Shown in pieces: positions 31,201 through 42,942 of a stretch of 64,000 bases of DNA. Below the pieces are notes generated by a model. That model was not told the DNA's origin, ran no database searches, and saw only the letters and a list, made by a program, of their open reading frames with translations. A program made the translations under genes and the position numbers. The DNA comes from Podospora comata (taxonomy: Eukaryota; Ascomycota; Sordariomycetes; Sordariales; Podosporaceae): contig CP071494.1 of assembly GCA_017354895.1 (NCBI GenBank), positions 2,542,001 through 2,606,000 of the forward strand. The letters are read 5' to 3'. The stretch's first letter is position 1. Each line of letters begins with the position of its first letter.

Positions 31201-33197
31201 TCATGAAGCAGCAGAAGCTGACCCAGCTTCACCAACTCCAGCGAGACGTACATCGACAGCGGAATCAACGTGTTGAGCGCAATCAGCATCGAGATGAAGA
31301 CGTGGCTCAGCTGAACTGTCTCTCCGGAGAGATAGAAAGCCCTCCACTCCTCGTCCCTCCTCCACATGGTATACCCAGCCGTCAGACCGCCCGCAAGAAC
31401 AAAAACAAAGACCACCAAAAGCAGCACAATCCGATTCAACGACCGCTGCATCTTTGGCGCCTTCGCCCTAACATTCTTGTTGGCGTTCATCCTAATCTTG
31501 CACTCCTCCCCGGTATTAATCACCAGCCCCGTCGCCTCCTTGGTATTCCTGAGCGTCGAACCCCTATACACAACCTCATTCAACGTCAACGGCCTCGTCT
31601 CCCCACCCACCGTCACCCTACCCTCATAATTATAAAGATCAATATTCGGATCTTCCGACACGACCTCGGCCTCCACCGCGCCCATCCCCGCCACCGAAGC
31701 GCAATGCTTCGCCAGCAACGGGCTCGCCTGCTTGCTCTTCAAGTTCGTCTCCCCATCCAACGCCATGGTCTCAATATACGCAATCCCGTTCTCGTTCGTC
31801 GCATGCAAAAGCACAATATCCGCCGGCACCGCATCATCCCTCTCCAACCGAATCACATCTCCCACCCTAATATCCTGCCACTCCGTCCTCACCCACTGAC
31901 TCGGCTTCTCCTCCACCACCCCCCCTTCACTCTCCGTCCCCTTCAGCTCAAGCACAGTCATCTCCCCCTCCTGACCCTCCGTCTTCTTGCCCCCCCTAAC
32001 CAAACCGCCCCGTAATCTCCCCTTCCTCCCTTGCCCTCCCCCAGCCGCCGCCTCGGGATCCAAGACCCAAGCCCCGCTCCTATTCTCCCTCACGTCAAGC
32101 TTGTACCTCCTATAATCATCCCATCCTTCCTTCGCCATGCTCAAAGCCACAAAAGCCAACAACGGCCCAATAGTCGTGTACGTCCCCGTCGTCGACAGAC
32201 CCGGCACCATCTGCAGAATACCAATCACCAAAAAGTAAAAGTTCGCCAGCTTCTTAAACTGGAAAAACAACTGTTTCGGCAAGAAGCTCCAGATGGTGTA
32301 CCTGCTCGATCTAATCCCGTTGGACACATATGGCTTCCCCGTTCTCTCATCCTTGAACGGTTTCCTCCTTGCTCTTCCCGGGGACAGCAAAATGTGGCGA
32401 CCGTCTTTGCTCGGAGGGATAGGTTTCTGGCGGAGGAGGGTTTCGAGGACGTATTTCTTGTAATAAGGGGCTGCGAACTTTTTGAACGAGTGCCATTGTT
32501 TACGGGTTTTTTGTCGGTGGCGGGCTTTTTGGCGGGAGAGCCAGTTTAAAGGAACGGAAGTGTAGCTTGTTCGGGGTTCTCCGTCGTCGTCGTCGTCGTC
32601 GTCGGGTGTGGCTGAGGTTGCGGGAGCCATATTGTTCGAGGTGTTGTTGTTGTTGTTGTTGTTGTTGTTGTCGTTGTTGTTGCTGTTGTCCAAGGCCAGC
32701 TGCCGGACGTCGGTGTTGCGCCTTTCGTCAAATGTTTGGCGGGGGCGGGTGAGGGAGATCCTTGACTCTTCTATGCGCGAGACGGTAGGGGCTCGGTAGG
32801 CACTTTGGGAGCTGGTGGAGATTCGCCCTGGTGGTAGCGGAGGGGAGAGGGTGCTGTTTTCCTGCGCGAGCTGTGTTGGTGACGGGCCGAGTTGTTGCGA
32901 TGATTCGATTTTGTACAGTCCTGTTCTGACTCTAAGCGCTGGTGGCGGTCGTCGTGAACTGCTGCTGTCCAAGGAGTGACGAGCTCGAGGAAGACCACTG
33001 GCGAGAGTTGGGGGCGAGCTCAGGGATGGTCTCGTGGGCGTGTTTGTACCGCTGCGAGAAGACGGCTCGCGAGGCTCTGGCAAGGAGATTTGCGGGACAC
33101 TGGGCGAAGTAGGCGCGGGTTGCGAAGTCTGTAACTCGATTTGCTCAAGCCTCGTCCTGAGCGCCTCTGCGGCGTCATGGTGGCTCCCTGGCGCCAT
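28209..33197 (-). CDS. DNF3: P4-type ATPase, phospholipid flippase (Dnf3-like)
   Basis: A single exon encodes 1662 residues. The first 215 residues are disordered, with Ser/Pro and an Asn-rich run. PYYKKYVLETLLRQKPIP and SSRYTIWSFLPKQLFFQFKKLANFYFLVIGIL lead into helices 1-2. The actuator domain shows VPADIVLLHA and ALDGETNLK (the P4 DGET motif). DKTGTLTENLMQF, with the phosphorylated Asp, lies near residue 697. The nucleotide domain includes QAASPDELALV and FTKGADSVI. The hinge shows WMLTGDKRETAINIA and, near residue 1240, AIGDGANDVAMLQCAHLGIGI. The remaining helices and a Ser/Gly-rich tail follow. Flippases move phosphatidylserine or -ethanolamine to the cytosolic leaflet in Golgi, endosome and plasma membrane. 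The long insert in the nucleotide domain, rich in RRSMDL-type Ser/Arg repeats, supports the Dnf3 branch. Confidence 0.92.
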   Translation of the reverse strand: MAPGSHHDAAEALRTRLEQIELQTSQPAPTSPSVPQISLPEPREPSSRSGTNTPTRPSLSSPPTLASGLPRARHSLDSSSSRRPPPALRVRTGLYKIESSQQLGPSPTQLAQENSTLSPPLPPGRISTSSQSAYRAPTVSRIEESRISLTRPRQTFDERRNTDVRQLALDNSNNNDNNNNNNNNNTSNNMAPATSATPDDDDDDDGEPRTSYTSVPLNWLSRQKARHRQKTRKQWHSFKKFAAPYYKKYVLETLLRQKPIPPSKDGRHILLSPGRARRKPFKDERTGKPYVSNGIRSSRYTIWSFLPKQLFFQFKKLANFYFLVIGILQMVPGLSTTGTYTTIGPLLAFVALSMAKEGWDDYRRYKLDVRENRSGAWVLDPEAAAGGGQGRKGRLRGGLVRGGKKTEGQEGEMTVLELKGTESEGGVVEEKPSQWVRTEWQDIRVGDVIRLERDDAVPADIVLLHATNENGIAYIETMALDGETNLKSKQASPLLAKHCASVAGMGAVEAEVVSEDPNIDLYNYEGRVTVGGETRPLTLNEVVYRGSTLRNTKEATGLVINTGEECKIRMNANKNVRAKAPKMQRSLNRIVLLLVVFVFVLAGGLTAGYTMWRRDEEWRAFYLSGETVQLSHVFISMLIALNTLIPLSMYVSLELVKLGQLLLLHDVEMYDEVNDTPAKFNTTTILEDLGCVGYVFSDKTGTLTENLMQFRKMSVAGTAWLHDMDVSYVAPEGGRPSISGRPSMSQRPSFSGWKSSVRPTNAQPELRTDEMIDYIQKKPNTPFSRQARQFILCLALCHTCLPEEDENGKIDYQAASPDELALVRAAAQLGYIVVKRTTESVTVRMEHGTGADTEETYQILDVIEFSSKRKRMSIVLRMPDGRICVFTKGADSVILPRLKQRTLAMQTATAVERRASMRKSVEQEKAFQRRASLQTPAAAQRRSMDLMRRSLALDRKSSWRKSMVSEGLDNWLARREADGLDAPGNEEAYQTPRQSMARNRSLELARLAAFDPLDGMVDEQLAVNEGAVFERCFQHVDDFATEGLRTLMYSYRYLEEDEYKAWKEIYLEATTSLVNRQEQIENAAEIIEQDYELAGATAIEDKLQQGVPETIDKLRRANIKVWMLTGDKRETAINIAHSARICKPFSEVYILDVSHGDLQDRINATLTDVSRGMAPHSVVVIDGQTLTIVDDDPQLRLLFFDLVARVDSVICCRASPSQKANLVKCIRRQVPSAVTLAIGDGANDVAMLQCAHLGIGINGREGTQAARISDYSIGQFRFLSRLLFVHGRWCYARTGKYILATFWKEIVFYLIQAQYQHYNGYTGTSIFESTSLAVFNTLFTSLCVILPGILETDLSAETLLAVPELYSFGQKSQGFNFKLWLYWMVLGVTESVIIFNCVYYLYTLAPYPVETDLYSVGTLAFSLAVVFINLKLFLRVRNRNVIIFVGLFLSIFGWWLWNILLAVIFKPSLGPYIVGDNFLTGYGKEGYWWIVHFLALSALCVFELGVAAVKRTFWPTDQDLAQEMEAMEGVMEVLGMHANRLEKGESCTVVVGGNAEEGGDERGGRKPGFGDVASLKTVTSASSPGPGLESGGGGGDGGGLTPGWRGGNGQQRPPGVRKMASAEFGRASMSRLSRQFTPPVEERENPIDEFMSKQERQQGVKK
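32641..32690 (-). repeat. Asn-codon trinucleotide repeat in the flippase gene
   Basis: A run of GTT on the plus strand (AAC on the coding strand) encodes an Asn-rich run in the disordered N-terminus of the P4-ATPase. It is the second AAC-coded Asn run in this window. Confidence 0.85.
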
Positions 33198-35989
33198 GCC
33201 ACCGAAATAGTGCTAGAGCTGACGAACGACCTGCGCGCGCAAAAGACAAAGGGCTCGGTGGAACAAAGGGATTGGGGGAGGATGAGGTGGGTGGGATGGG
33301 GGCGTGTCAAGGTGCGGCTGGCATGACCCGATTGGTGGTGTCCTTGCTTGTCTAGGACAAAGGGAGGTAGGAGGATGCTGTGGTATGGCAAGGAAAAACG
33401 TGTTGCAAGCAGTGAGGCCAAAAAGAGAAAAGAGAGCAAGTGTGACGCTCGGTAGAAAGCTGGGAACACCTCGATGTATGCTTGGCGGCTGAAATGCTTG
33501 AAGTCCGATATGCAAGGATCCCGGCTGCTTCTGTCAGTCCCACGTTTGTCGCAACCCCCCTGCGCTGCGCGCGCGCGTGCCGAGTTTTGTGTTGTGGCTG
33601 TGATAATCAGATGGGTCCAGAAGTCAACTCAGAACAAGACAAAGCCCGATCCTAGAATCCACAGCCTGACGTTCTCGCCGTCTGTCGTAGTGATAATGTT
33701 GAGAAAGTGTTGCAAAAAAACTGTCTACAAGAACAGGTGGCCTGTGCAAGTGACTGGATAGGAATGCAACCTGCCGGAAACAAAGTCCTCGACACAACAC
33801 CATTCATCAAATCAAGAAATAAAAAGTTGGCAAGTCCAGACACCGCCGAGGTCCTCTTCCAAGTCCGCACCGCAACAAGAAACCCCACTAGATCATCGTC
33901 CGCGCAACACTCATATCCACCATCCGGCCAGCTCGCCATCATCGTCCGGCCCCGTTCTGTTATCAATCGCTCTCCTCTGTTCCACCCCGTCCGGCCTTTT
34001 CTAAAACCCCGTCTCTCCTACCCAGCATATGCAAAGAAAGTCTACTCCATGGTTCCAACCCCACTGCTCATTCTGGGAATACACCTCCGGTTAAACTTCT
34101 TGGCTGATCCGTACACAGCACAAAGTGGCACCCCCCATGCCACTCCCAGCCCCGGTATCCATTCACCGCATTCGAGTTGCCTGTTTGAGCTCCCGTATAA
34201 AACCACCACCTGACCCCAACAACGCCACACCACATCTTGGATTGCGGTGTGTGGTGTGTGTGGTGTGTGTAGTGTGGACCCCTATCCTCTTCTTCCAAGC
34301 CTGAAGTTGCAGCGAGTGACAGACACCACCTGTCATATCAACGACATGCAATCGTGTCCATGGCTCTGGAACCTTAAAGATGACAGTTTTGACAGGTTTG
34401 ACAGTGACAAGTTTAAACCTCCCGGCTGTGCATTCACTCCCAATCTAGCACCCATTGCTAAATCCAACCTGACATCCATCAAACCTGTCAGAGACCGGCC
34501 TAGAACCCAACCCTATATAGTACCTTACCTACATAGCAGCGGCAGGCAAAAAAAAAACTAAAAAATGACCTTACATCAGATCTCACACTTCATGCAAAGG
34601 GGGGCACAGTGTCTCCCCTCCCCTTTCCATCCGGCCTCCAACAGCTCTGCTGTGCCCCAAAATTATGCAGCCGAGAAAGCTTGTCCAGCCTTAATCATCA
34701 CCACCATCTTTTCCCTTTCCCTCTCCCTTTCCACCAGGCAAAAAGACATCACCAGCTGGCTGGCGACACGCGAATGCAACGGCGCGATTTTATTTCTTGG
34801 CCCCTCCATCCTCTCCCGTTGTTCCAGAGCCAGCGCATGCGCAACTCATCCGGGCGGCTCGCTGCAGGTCATCTGCATCTCATCCCGTGTCCTCCGGGCA
34901 CTGCTTGGACTCGAGGGATGGGAGCTTCCGTGGTAGGGCCTTCACGAAGCTTACCCTCCTCCCCAACCTAACCCCACGCTTATCAGCCCTATCCACTGCT
35001 GTCAAAGCGTAGCCTTCATCACGTAATGCCGTTCCTATCTATCTACCTTGTAATCGTGAGATCTTGTTAGACCTATGATCCATTCACATGGAAAGAGCAC
35101 AAAGTCAGTGGTATTGTGTTTTCAATTAGGATCCTGCCGTGAAGTCATAACCTAACACCCCACAGCACCAAAATAGCAGCTGAATAGCAACAAAGTGGCG
35201 AGTCCATTCCTATATGTATGCACACCACTCCGGGAATCCTCTCTCTCTCTCTCCATCCATCGAGACTTCTTTCACCCCTTCTCTCCTCTCCCCTTCAGTC
35301 CCCGGTCCGGCCTCTGGTCCTGCTCTGTCTCTTTTCCTCTCCTGATCCCGCCATTTTGCTATCGGCGCCTTCCCAAATCAACTCCCTGTTCCCGAATCCG
35401 CCTTCCCAGTTATACGCAGCGCAAGAAAAAGCCCCAGTATTAGAACCTCGGTACCAGATAAATCAGCCTCCTGGGCCTCGCCATTCATCGCTTTTCTCGG
35501 AGCCCACCAGGTTGTTTTCCTGGCAGACCACGAGCTCAAAGAAAACAAGAAAAATATCGGAATAAATAACGAAAAAGGGAATAGTTATTAAAGCCTTTCC
35601 CAGGACCGCTGCAACACACAAAAGTCCTCGGAGTATCGAAATTTGATGGACGAAGAAAATAATCCGCAAATCAACATGACGAAAACGCAACGAAGTGGGA
35701 TGCCAAACGAGATGTGAAAAAGTCCGGAACCGCTGTGCCAGACGAGCACGAAGAGTGGGTATCGTCATGCAGAGTCGTGGCTAAATGATGAAATGGGACA
35801 AGAATGAAATTCAAAATAGATTTCGATGGTGGGGGGTCGAGTTTGGCAGTGTAGATCGGAGATGAGTGAAATATGTCGTGAACTTTTGGTGTGTTAGAAG
35901 CTAGGAAAGATAACCACGAAAGCTCCCTGGTATGTACAACGAAAATCCTCTCAAAACGCCACAGAAAAAGCCGAACCGAAAACCGTTTC
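33198..35989. other. Gene-free region (2.8 kb)
   Basis: Between the flippase start codon and the homeobox gene stop codon. The right end should hold the homeobox 3' leader/terminator and the left end the flippase promoter. It contains a TG-rich run near 34246-34276 and a short CT run near 35238-35253. I find no protein domain, no tRNA-like clover-leaf and no transposon ends. Confidence 0.45.
34246..34276. repeat. TG-rich microsatellite
   Basis: Imperfect GTGTGTGGT repeats in the gene-free region. No function is indicated. Confidence 0.75.
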
Positions 35990-37987
35990 CTATTGGGCCT
36001 GGACGCTTTCTGGCGACAGAGAAGCCGGATCCACGTCGTAATGTTTGAGATCCATGTACTGGTTCAGCTCTATCTCGCTCTGGCTCTGCTCCATGAAGGG
36101 CGAATGTGGGTGAAGCGGCAACGTCATGGTGTGCTTGTTGCCTGGGTACATGTCATTCATACTGCCGTCATCGGAAATGGCCGAACCATCGCACATTGGC
36201 GGCATCGACATGGGAGGAGATTCGCCGACAATGGCCGGGTCGGGATGGTTGAATGAGAGCGGCGAGATGGAAGGCGGAGGAACACCCAGGCTGGCAGGAT
36301 TCACCATGGGCGAGAAAGTACCGCTATATGGCGTGAAACTGCCAGCAGGAAGACCGTTGTGCTCTGGAGCTTGCGAGGCAAAGTAGTTGGGGCTCGAGAA
36401 CTCTGATGGCGAGGGGGCTGTTGTCGCGGAGAGAGGATACTGGCGCATGTCCAGACTGCCGAAACCAGCACGGGTGTCGATCCGCAGATTTGGCCCGATG
36501 GGACCAAGCATGTTGGGCTGCTGGGGAATTGGGCTGAAGATATGTGGATTCTGCGTGTGTGGCTGGCCCTCTGGCTGAGTGATGTGGAAGCTCGGGGGGT
36601 TTTGCAAAAGCTGCATGGTCTGGAAGTCGATGGGACCTGGCACACTGCGACTACGCTGTCTCTTGTGGCCTGGCCCACGCATCATCATGGTGTGATGTTG
36701 AGCAGCAATTCCCCACTGGGTTTCCTGGAACATGCCCACATGCGGCTGAGCAAAGTTTGGCTGAGAAGAGGGTCTGGCCTGGGGCGACACGGGGGCAGAC
36801 ATGGAGAGCGTGTGGAGCTGGTCAAACATCGGGGGAGGAGGAGGCGGCGCGGTATGACGGTGCATGAACGACTCCAGGCTGACCAATTTGGCCAATTGAC
36901 CGCTCAAAGCCTTGGGGTTACCACCGAGGTGGTGGGTCATGCAGCGAGAAGCTTGCAGGTCTTCAGTGAAGTCATTCACCTGGATGAAGGTCGAGGTGGT
37001 CGCCGAGTCCATGTAGAAGAAGGGAGCCTCGAGCAGCTCAATCGTGATTCCAGCGTGGTGATCATCCGAGTTGTTGAGGTAGATGTTCTTGATGTAGGAG
37101 AATGGGTACTCGATCTTGTAACCAGCCTGCTCGTTGTTGATGTAGTAGGTCATGGTGCACTTGTCAGGGGAGTAGAAAACGATGAGATCCATCGCATTCT
37201 GCCCAACACGGGTCCATCTTCCGATGGTGAGCGAGCGGCAGTTGAGATGATGAATCACTGAAAGCAATCAGTCAGCTCACGTACTTGGCTATGCCGAATT
37301 AGAAAAACAACTTACAAACTTTGCCCTGGCCACCCTGCTCGGCGCCCATCATGCCCTGGTGTCCATAGGGGAACGGACCCGGGCGACCGAAGAAGCCAGG
37401 GATGCTCTTTCCGGATTCCATGGCTTGCATGGCAAGATATTGGCGCATAGATTCAGGAATCATGGTATCCAACTCCTCGCCGCTTTCGAGGCTCTTCTTT
37501 GCGAGCATCTTGATTTTGGCACGTCTTTGTGAGTGGTTAGCGAAGATTCGAACTATCGCCAAAACACACACAAAACTTACCGGTTCTGGAACCAGATCTG
37601 AACAGACCTCTCGGTCATGTTGATTTCCTCCGCTATCCTCTCACGAACGGTAGCTGTGGGTGTGGGATTCTTGTTGAACTCAATCTCGAGCGTGGTCAAT
37701 TGATCTTGAGTGGCGCGCTGTCGTTTTTGGTTCTTCTGCTGCTGGGTGAGAGTGCTCTTGCGGGGCGGGCGCCGCGAAGCGCTTTGCCCGGGCTTCGTCT
37801 CCATCTTCATGTCCTTGGTGGGAGTGGTGGCATTAGATGCTGGCAATGAGGATTTGGTGGAGCATGGCGAAGTCGAGAGCTGAGGAGTGTGGAGGGTCAG
37901 GCCCTCCTCTTGCTTGACCACGTCGGTAGCCATTTCGGGCCCGGTGATCTTGCTGAATTCTTCTTTTTGTGTTGTTGTATCGTCCAA
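35990..37987 (-). CDS. pah1: Homeobox transcription factor (Pah1/Htf1-like)
   Basis: Three exons (37987-37581, 37524-37316, 37257-35990) with introns of 56 and 58 nt give 627 residues. The homeodomain lies at about residues 82-141: [20 protein letters not shown], then a loop helix with [29 protein letters not shown], the recognition helix split by intron 1 inside the second Arg codon region. It is followed by [22 protein letters not shown]. The third exon opens with a conserved block ([40 protein letters not shown]) seen in fungal orthologues. The rest is Pro/Gln/Met-rich, as in activation domains. Family members (Podospora pah1, Magnaporthe Htf1) control conidium formation and hyphal morphology. 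The symbol rests on motif memory, so orthology needs a tree. Confidence 0.88.
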
Positions 37988-40900
37988 GGGGTATCACCAA
38001 TTAATAAGGGTAAATAAAATGTCGCGATTAGGCAACGATCGCAGTGATGTCGTCCAGATTCAATTCCACCTAGATTGTTGCGCAGATATCACTCAGCAGG
38101 CGGATGTGTCGAGATGGTGCGATGTTTTTCAAATCGTAGCTCGGTTGTCTGGTAGGGAGGTAGGTGTAGATTGTTGTCGCGACTCGACAAATAAATGCTG
38201 GAAAACTATGATGGGAAAAAGGCAGTTGCAAAGGAGCGTCGGTCCTGAACCAAGAAGCTGGAGCAGGAGGAGGTGGTAATAATAATATGCGATCGCGTTA
38301 GGTCGTAGGTAGTAGTAGTACTAGTCGGTCGGCGGCGATGATCAAGATCGTCGTCGGCGAGGGCGAGGGCGAGGGCTAGGGCTATGGTGTTGGGGCTGCG
38401 AAGGCAAAAATGGGACCCGGAAGGAGTGAACGGGTCGCAATACAATTGAATTAGTTTATTCTAAAGAGAGTGACTGTGGTGAGAAGCAAAGCAAGAAGTG
38501 GGGGGGGAAGGAGGGAAGGAGGAAAGGATGGGCTGCCGAGCGAGCGACGTGGTGATGTGGACGATTGAGGTTGACGAAAAGAGAGACTGGGGAAAAAAAG
38601 AGCAGCACGGGGACATGGGGCTTCAAGAAGGAAAAGCAAAAAAGCGAGGGAACAGAGGCCCAGCGTCCCACTCCCACGCACTGGGCGGGTCTGGCGGCCC
38701 CTCGCCCGTCAAGCGCTCCCCAGAGCGACTGTCCAGCCAATCGCGGGACACCAGCTGCAGCCGTACAGTGCGCGTGCCAACTGTGCACCCACCGCACCAC
38801 GAACCAAGAGCTCACTCACACCCATCATCGGACCTGATGAGGGTGACCACACCAACAACACCCACCCACGCCGCATCCAAGTGCCAGGGCATTCTAGTGT
38901 ACTACTTTCTTAGGTCCGGTATGTTTCGTTATTTTCGCTTCTCTGAATCCAAGATAACTGTTCAGTCCACAGCAAGAAAAAGCCTGCTCGCTTCTCGGGG
39001 CCAGGGCTTTTACTGTTGTATGTATGCAGAGCAGTGAAACAAGTGCGACACGACTTGGACCAGCTTCTCCGCGTCCCCCCATCCGTACCTGACGCGAAGT
39101 CAGCGGCACCCACCAGGCACTACGGATACCTCGACAGCTGACCAGCTCCGAGTGTTTGCCTCAGTGTCTAGGATTCCGTTTATCAGCCCCTTTCACCACA
39201 CTCAATTCTCACTGGTTTCCTGGTCTGGGCTCTGCGAAGGGCGTTCTGGCATCCCAACGTGCCCATGGCCAGCATGGTGGCCTGGTCTTAATAGGGGTCA
39301 TTCTGCCCCCCAGGTGCCCAGCAACCCGAGCCTCGATTCCGATATTCTACACTCTGGGCCGCTCCAGGCCACATCACCGCTCTGCCGGGACACTTAGGAT
39401 GAGCTACCTCTGCCTCCCACGCAAGGGACACATCGAGAGCTGTGTGTGCTTGCTGCCGTTCGTCACACAGCGATCCGCAGACACGACTCGAGTCACCAAA
39501 CACTGCAACCCGATGTGAAGCTCGTGAACCACAACCCCGCCAGTCCCTTGCTGCTGTCCACAGTTTGGCGGGTCCTGCGGGTGTTGGTGCGTGGCCAGAG
39601 TATTTCTCAACGGCGCACTCTGACCACCTCTCACCACGCTTGTCCTCTTTGGTCTCTACCCGACAAAGAGTTCACGAAGCAATGAACAACCCAACTTTCG
39701 CTGGAATACCGGGCTCAGGACCATTGTTGGTTGCCGATATCTTCTTTGAGGTCCCAGAAACATCATCCCCGACCGAGAGACCCATTTCAAGACAACCTGC
39801 TGGAAATCTGTCGGTGTTCACTTCAAAAGGTTCGGCGCAACAGGTGGACCAATCACAACCTTTCTGTTCCACACTTGCAGTTGGGGGTTAGGAAAAGGGG
39901 AAACAGCAGTGACCAGCACCACGCCAAGTCGCGATCCCGTACACAGTGCGTCTGTCGGGCAGCGAGCAGCAGCGCATCGTGGAGCTTTTCGGGGCCTGAC
40001 CGGCCATCCGGCACTGGCCCTGGAAAGGACGGCCAAAGTCCCCGGTGGTGATCATATCAGAACTACGGAAACAAGGATCTGATAACCTCCACTAGGTACA
40101 GTTCTGATACGAATATCTATGGAGGAGCTCGACGGATAGTCCATGGCAACAGCCGTGTACAAGAGTCTCCTGTGCTTCATACTTCGACTGCCCCCCACCT
40201 TGGTTCGGCCGGTGGTGCTTTTTTCGTGATGTTTGCAGAGCATCGCCACCGCCTGTGGCACAATGCATCTGCTGTTCCTGCAGAAGCGCAGTGTTTCCCT
40301 CGACACTGTGTGCCAACCTGCCGTGTTCCTGCGTTAGTGTTGCTGTTCCTGCGGCGCCGGCGTCAGCAGCAGCACTCCTTTTTGTGTGCAGTAGGACGGA
40401 GAATCCCACGAGTAGGTAGACGCTCGATTCGGCAGGAGTGTGGTTTGCGTCTCCCTTCGGTCGCGATGCATCGGATTGTGTGGACCATTGAGAAACAACG
40501 CACAGCAGAACACCCTCAAGCCGTACTGACGGTCCCGTTCGACCTGCCTCACGAGTTATGGACCGACCTGTAGGTACGGACATATGACCAAATCGTCTCA
40601 AACCACCGGCGTACCAGGTCTGAGATTCTGACAGTCTGGCGTCTTATCCGACAGATGACAGGTAGGTACAGTAGTTCCCCTCCCAAAGAGGGGTTTTCAA
40701 GAGGGGAACGGCGTTAGCAGCTGGCTGTCGGAATGCATGCTGTGCAGGGCTGCCTGTGGAGGATCAAGAAAGTGACCCAGAAATAGAAAAGAAAAGAGGG
40801 AATCCCATTCCTGTCGACTCCGGCATTCGCCCACCACACCATTCCAAGCCTCTTGCTCCAACCAGCATAGATAGTCAGGGGCATGCGTACAACAACATAC

Positions 40901-42942
40901 GTATATACATCATCTACCCGTCAATTCTCAGCCTTGGGGAATAGCTGTTGGATCCGAGACTTTGGAGATCTGGACAGCGACACACAGACAGCAGCAAAGC
41001 AGATCCCTACGCTACGGTAGTGCACTGTGCTCACACTGTCACACTCCTTTTCTCTCAAGTCAGACGGTGTGGTTCGCCCCACTTTACCCCTGAAGATGAC
41101 CAAGGATCTCTGGCCAGGGTTCCCGACAGAACACACGTGTGGGTCAGGTCCTCCTCCCTCCCCCCATCGGACGAAGGTCGCGCAATTGGTCGGCGCGTCC
41201 AAGAACCAGGCCGGCGCCTTTCCCCTTTTATGCTTCTCTCAGCAGTTGTGGCGATTTTACCCGTGAGGGAGAAAAGAAACGTTATCCCAAGCCAAGCCGC
41301 CAGACCTGCTGCCGGCTTTGGGCTTGGCGAGGAGAACAGGGCAATGGTAGGTAGCATCGTTTCGGTTTTTGCGGAGGGGTTTCTCGGCAACTCTGGAGCA
41401 TGGGCTCTTCGGGGTGGTCAACTCACAACTTATGTCTATGTACACACAGATATCATGCTCTTCATCATGTTGACATGCTTTTTTAACTCAGGATCTCTTG
41501 CTCAACACACGCGGCACGCACTTGACAACAAGATCGGTAGGCAGTCGTGAGGCTGCAGGCACAGGTTCATGCACTGGAACCGGAGGCAGCCTGATTGGAG
41601 GAGGGTCGACGTGTTGTTCATGCATAGATGGTGAGAAAGGCATGGCGCCCCCAAAAAAATGGCTGGACAAAGTCAGTCAGTTTCTTCCTTCAAGGCGTCC
41701 AAAAGTACCGATCTTTGAAGAACATCTACAAGATACCACCTTGTATTGGCCGTTGAAAGTCAAGGAAGGAAGCCAAAAGGGAGGGGGGAGGCATCACCTG
41801 AAAAAAGTTCTGGAAACCCCGCAGTCCAATCGGCCGTGGGGGAGCTGGAGTTGTCCAAGACAGTGGCGCTCGGTGTCAGCCCTGAGGTTGGACAGCACTC
41901 TGGATTCTGCGCCGTCATTGGACGCCAAGAGATGACGCTTACAGAAATCCGGTAAGGTGTTGAGATGGTGTACATTGCCGACGGTGAGGGCTTCTTCCCT
42001 GTTGATGGTGATCACTTGTAAGTCAAGCATGGTTGTGAAGCCGGCGCTTGGTTCACCGAATTCAAGCCTCTTCGACGACTACTTCCCGCTCAGCACGGCA
42101 GGCTGTGCCGAAAGGCGGCTTGGACCGTCCCTCCGCCCATTGAAATCGCGGTTGACTCCGGAATCTGAAGTAAACTACTGGACGACACACCCTACCTACC
42201 CTGTCAATATCGGGAACAGGTTGTGTATGTATGGACCTACCCCAGATAGCGCTCCCCTTCGATGCTGTTTTGGATCGATCTATTATTAAAAAAACAAAAA
42301 AACCGGCTCACTTCAACCTGGTTTAAGCCATCAACCATTCTCTTCCCGAACCCTACAACCCCTTCAACACCTGCCACGTCAACATCAGAATCATGCAAGC
42401 GGCAGGATAATAATAATTCTGTAACAGAACAACAGCATAGGTAACAAAAAAGGCGGATATGCACCGATCTGCACTGCCATTTGATTGCTACCTTGACCTG
42501 CCATTTTTTGGAACTCTCTGACATAACCGAAGAGCCTTCTTCCCCACAAAAGGGAACATGCTACAATAATGCCTTTCTGGCGGGCAGACGGAGAGTGGCA
42601 TTGTTCATCGTCTCGGCTTGGCCTTCTACACAGGGTTGTCTGCCCCATCAATCTGTAACGGGAGGTCCAACCTGGGATCGGAAGGTCAGTTGGATGTTTA
42701 TGTGTCTTGGCGGGGGATATCTCTGACAATGTATGGGGATATATATATCATATGTGGCGATGTATACAGTACCATACTGTGTTTCTTTAGGTGTGGATAT
42801 GCTTTGGAAAAGACATTATCCCGGTACCGGTATGACCTCAGCAAAGTCCAGTATAGATTCCAGGTCGCTATCAGTCCTTAAGTCGGGTCGAGGTTCAGCC
42901 CTCTACTACCCAACCAAAGACAGCTCTACCCACCACCACAGC
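37988..42942. other. Large gene-free region (5.0 kb) upstream of the homeobox gene
   Basis: The right half should contain the 3' flank of the adaptin-binding gene and the left half the homeobox promoter and leader. Only short open frames without domains occur. Triplet and hexamer repeats lie near 38316 and 38357. No tRNA, rRNA or transposon signature is recognised. An unannotated non-coding transcript or a long spliced leader is possible but cannot be read from sequence. Confidence 0.45.
38357..38383. repeat. (GCGAGG)n hexamer repeat
   Basis: About four imperfect hexamers lie roughly 370 bp upstream of the homeobox start codon, so probably in its leader or promoter. Confidence 0.75.

Noticed and set aside
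30429-32015. 528-codon open frame on the plus strand, antisense to the flippase gene
   Set aside because: It lies wholly inside a clear P4-ATPase reading frame. Its predicted protein is low-complexity (Arg/Pro/His/Leu-rich), as expected from the complement of biased codons.
37988-42942. Several open frames of 60-200 codons in the large gene-free region
   Set aside because: None has a recognisable domain, signal peptide or splice-joined partner, and lengths are as expected by chance in GC-rich sequence.
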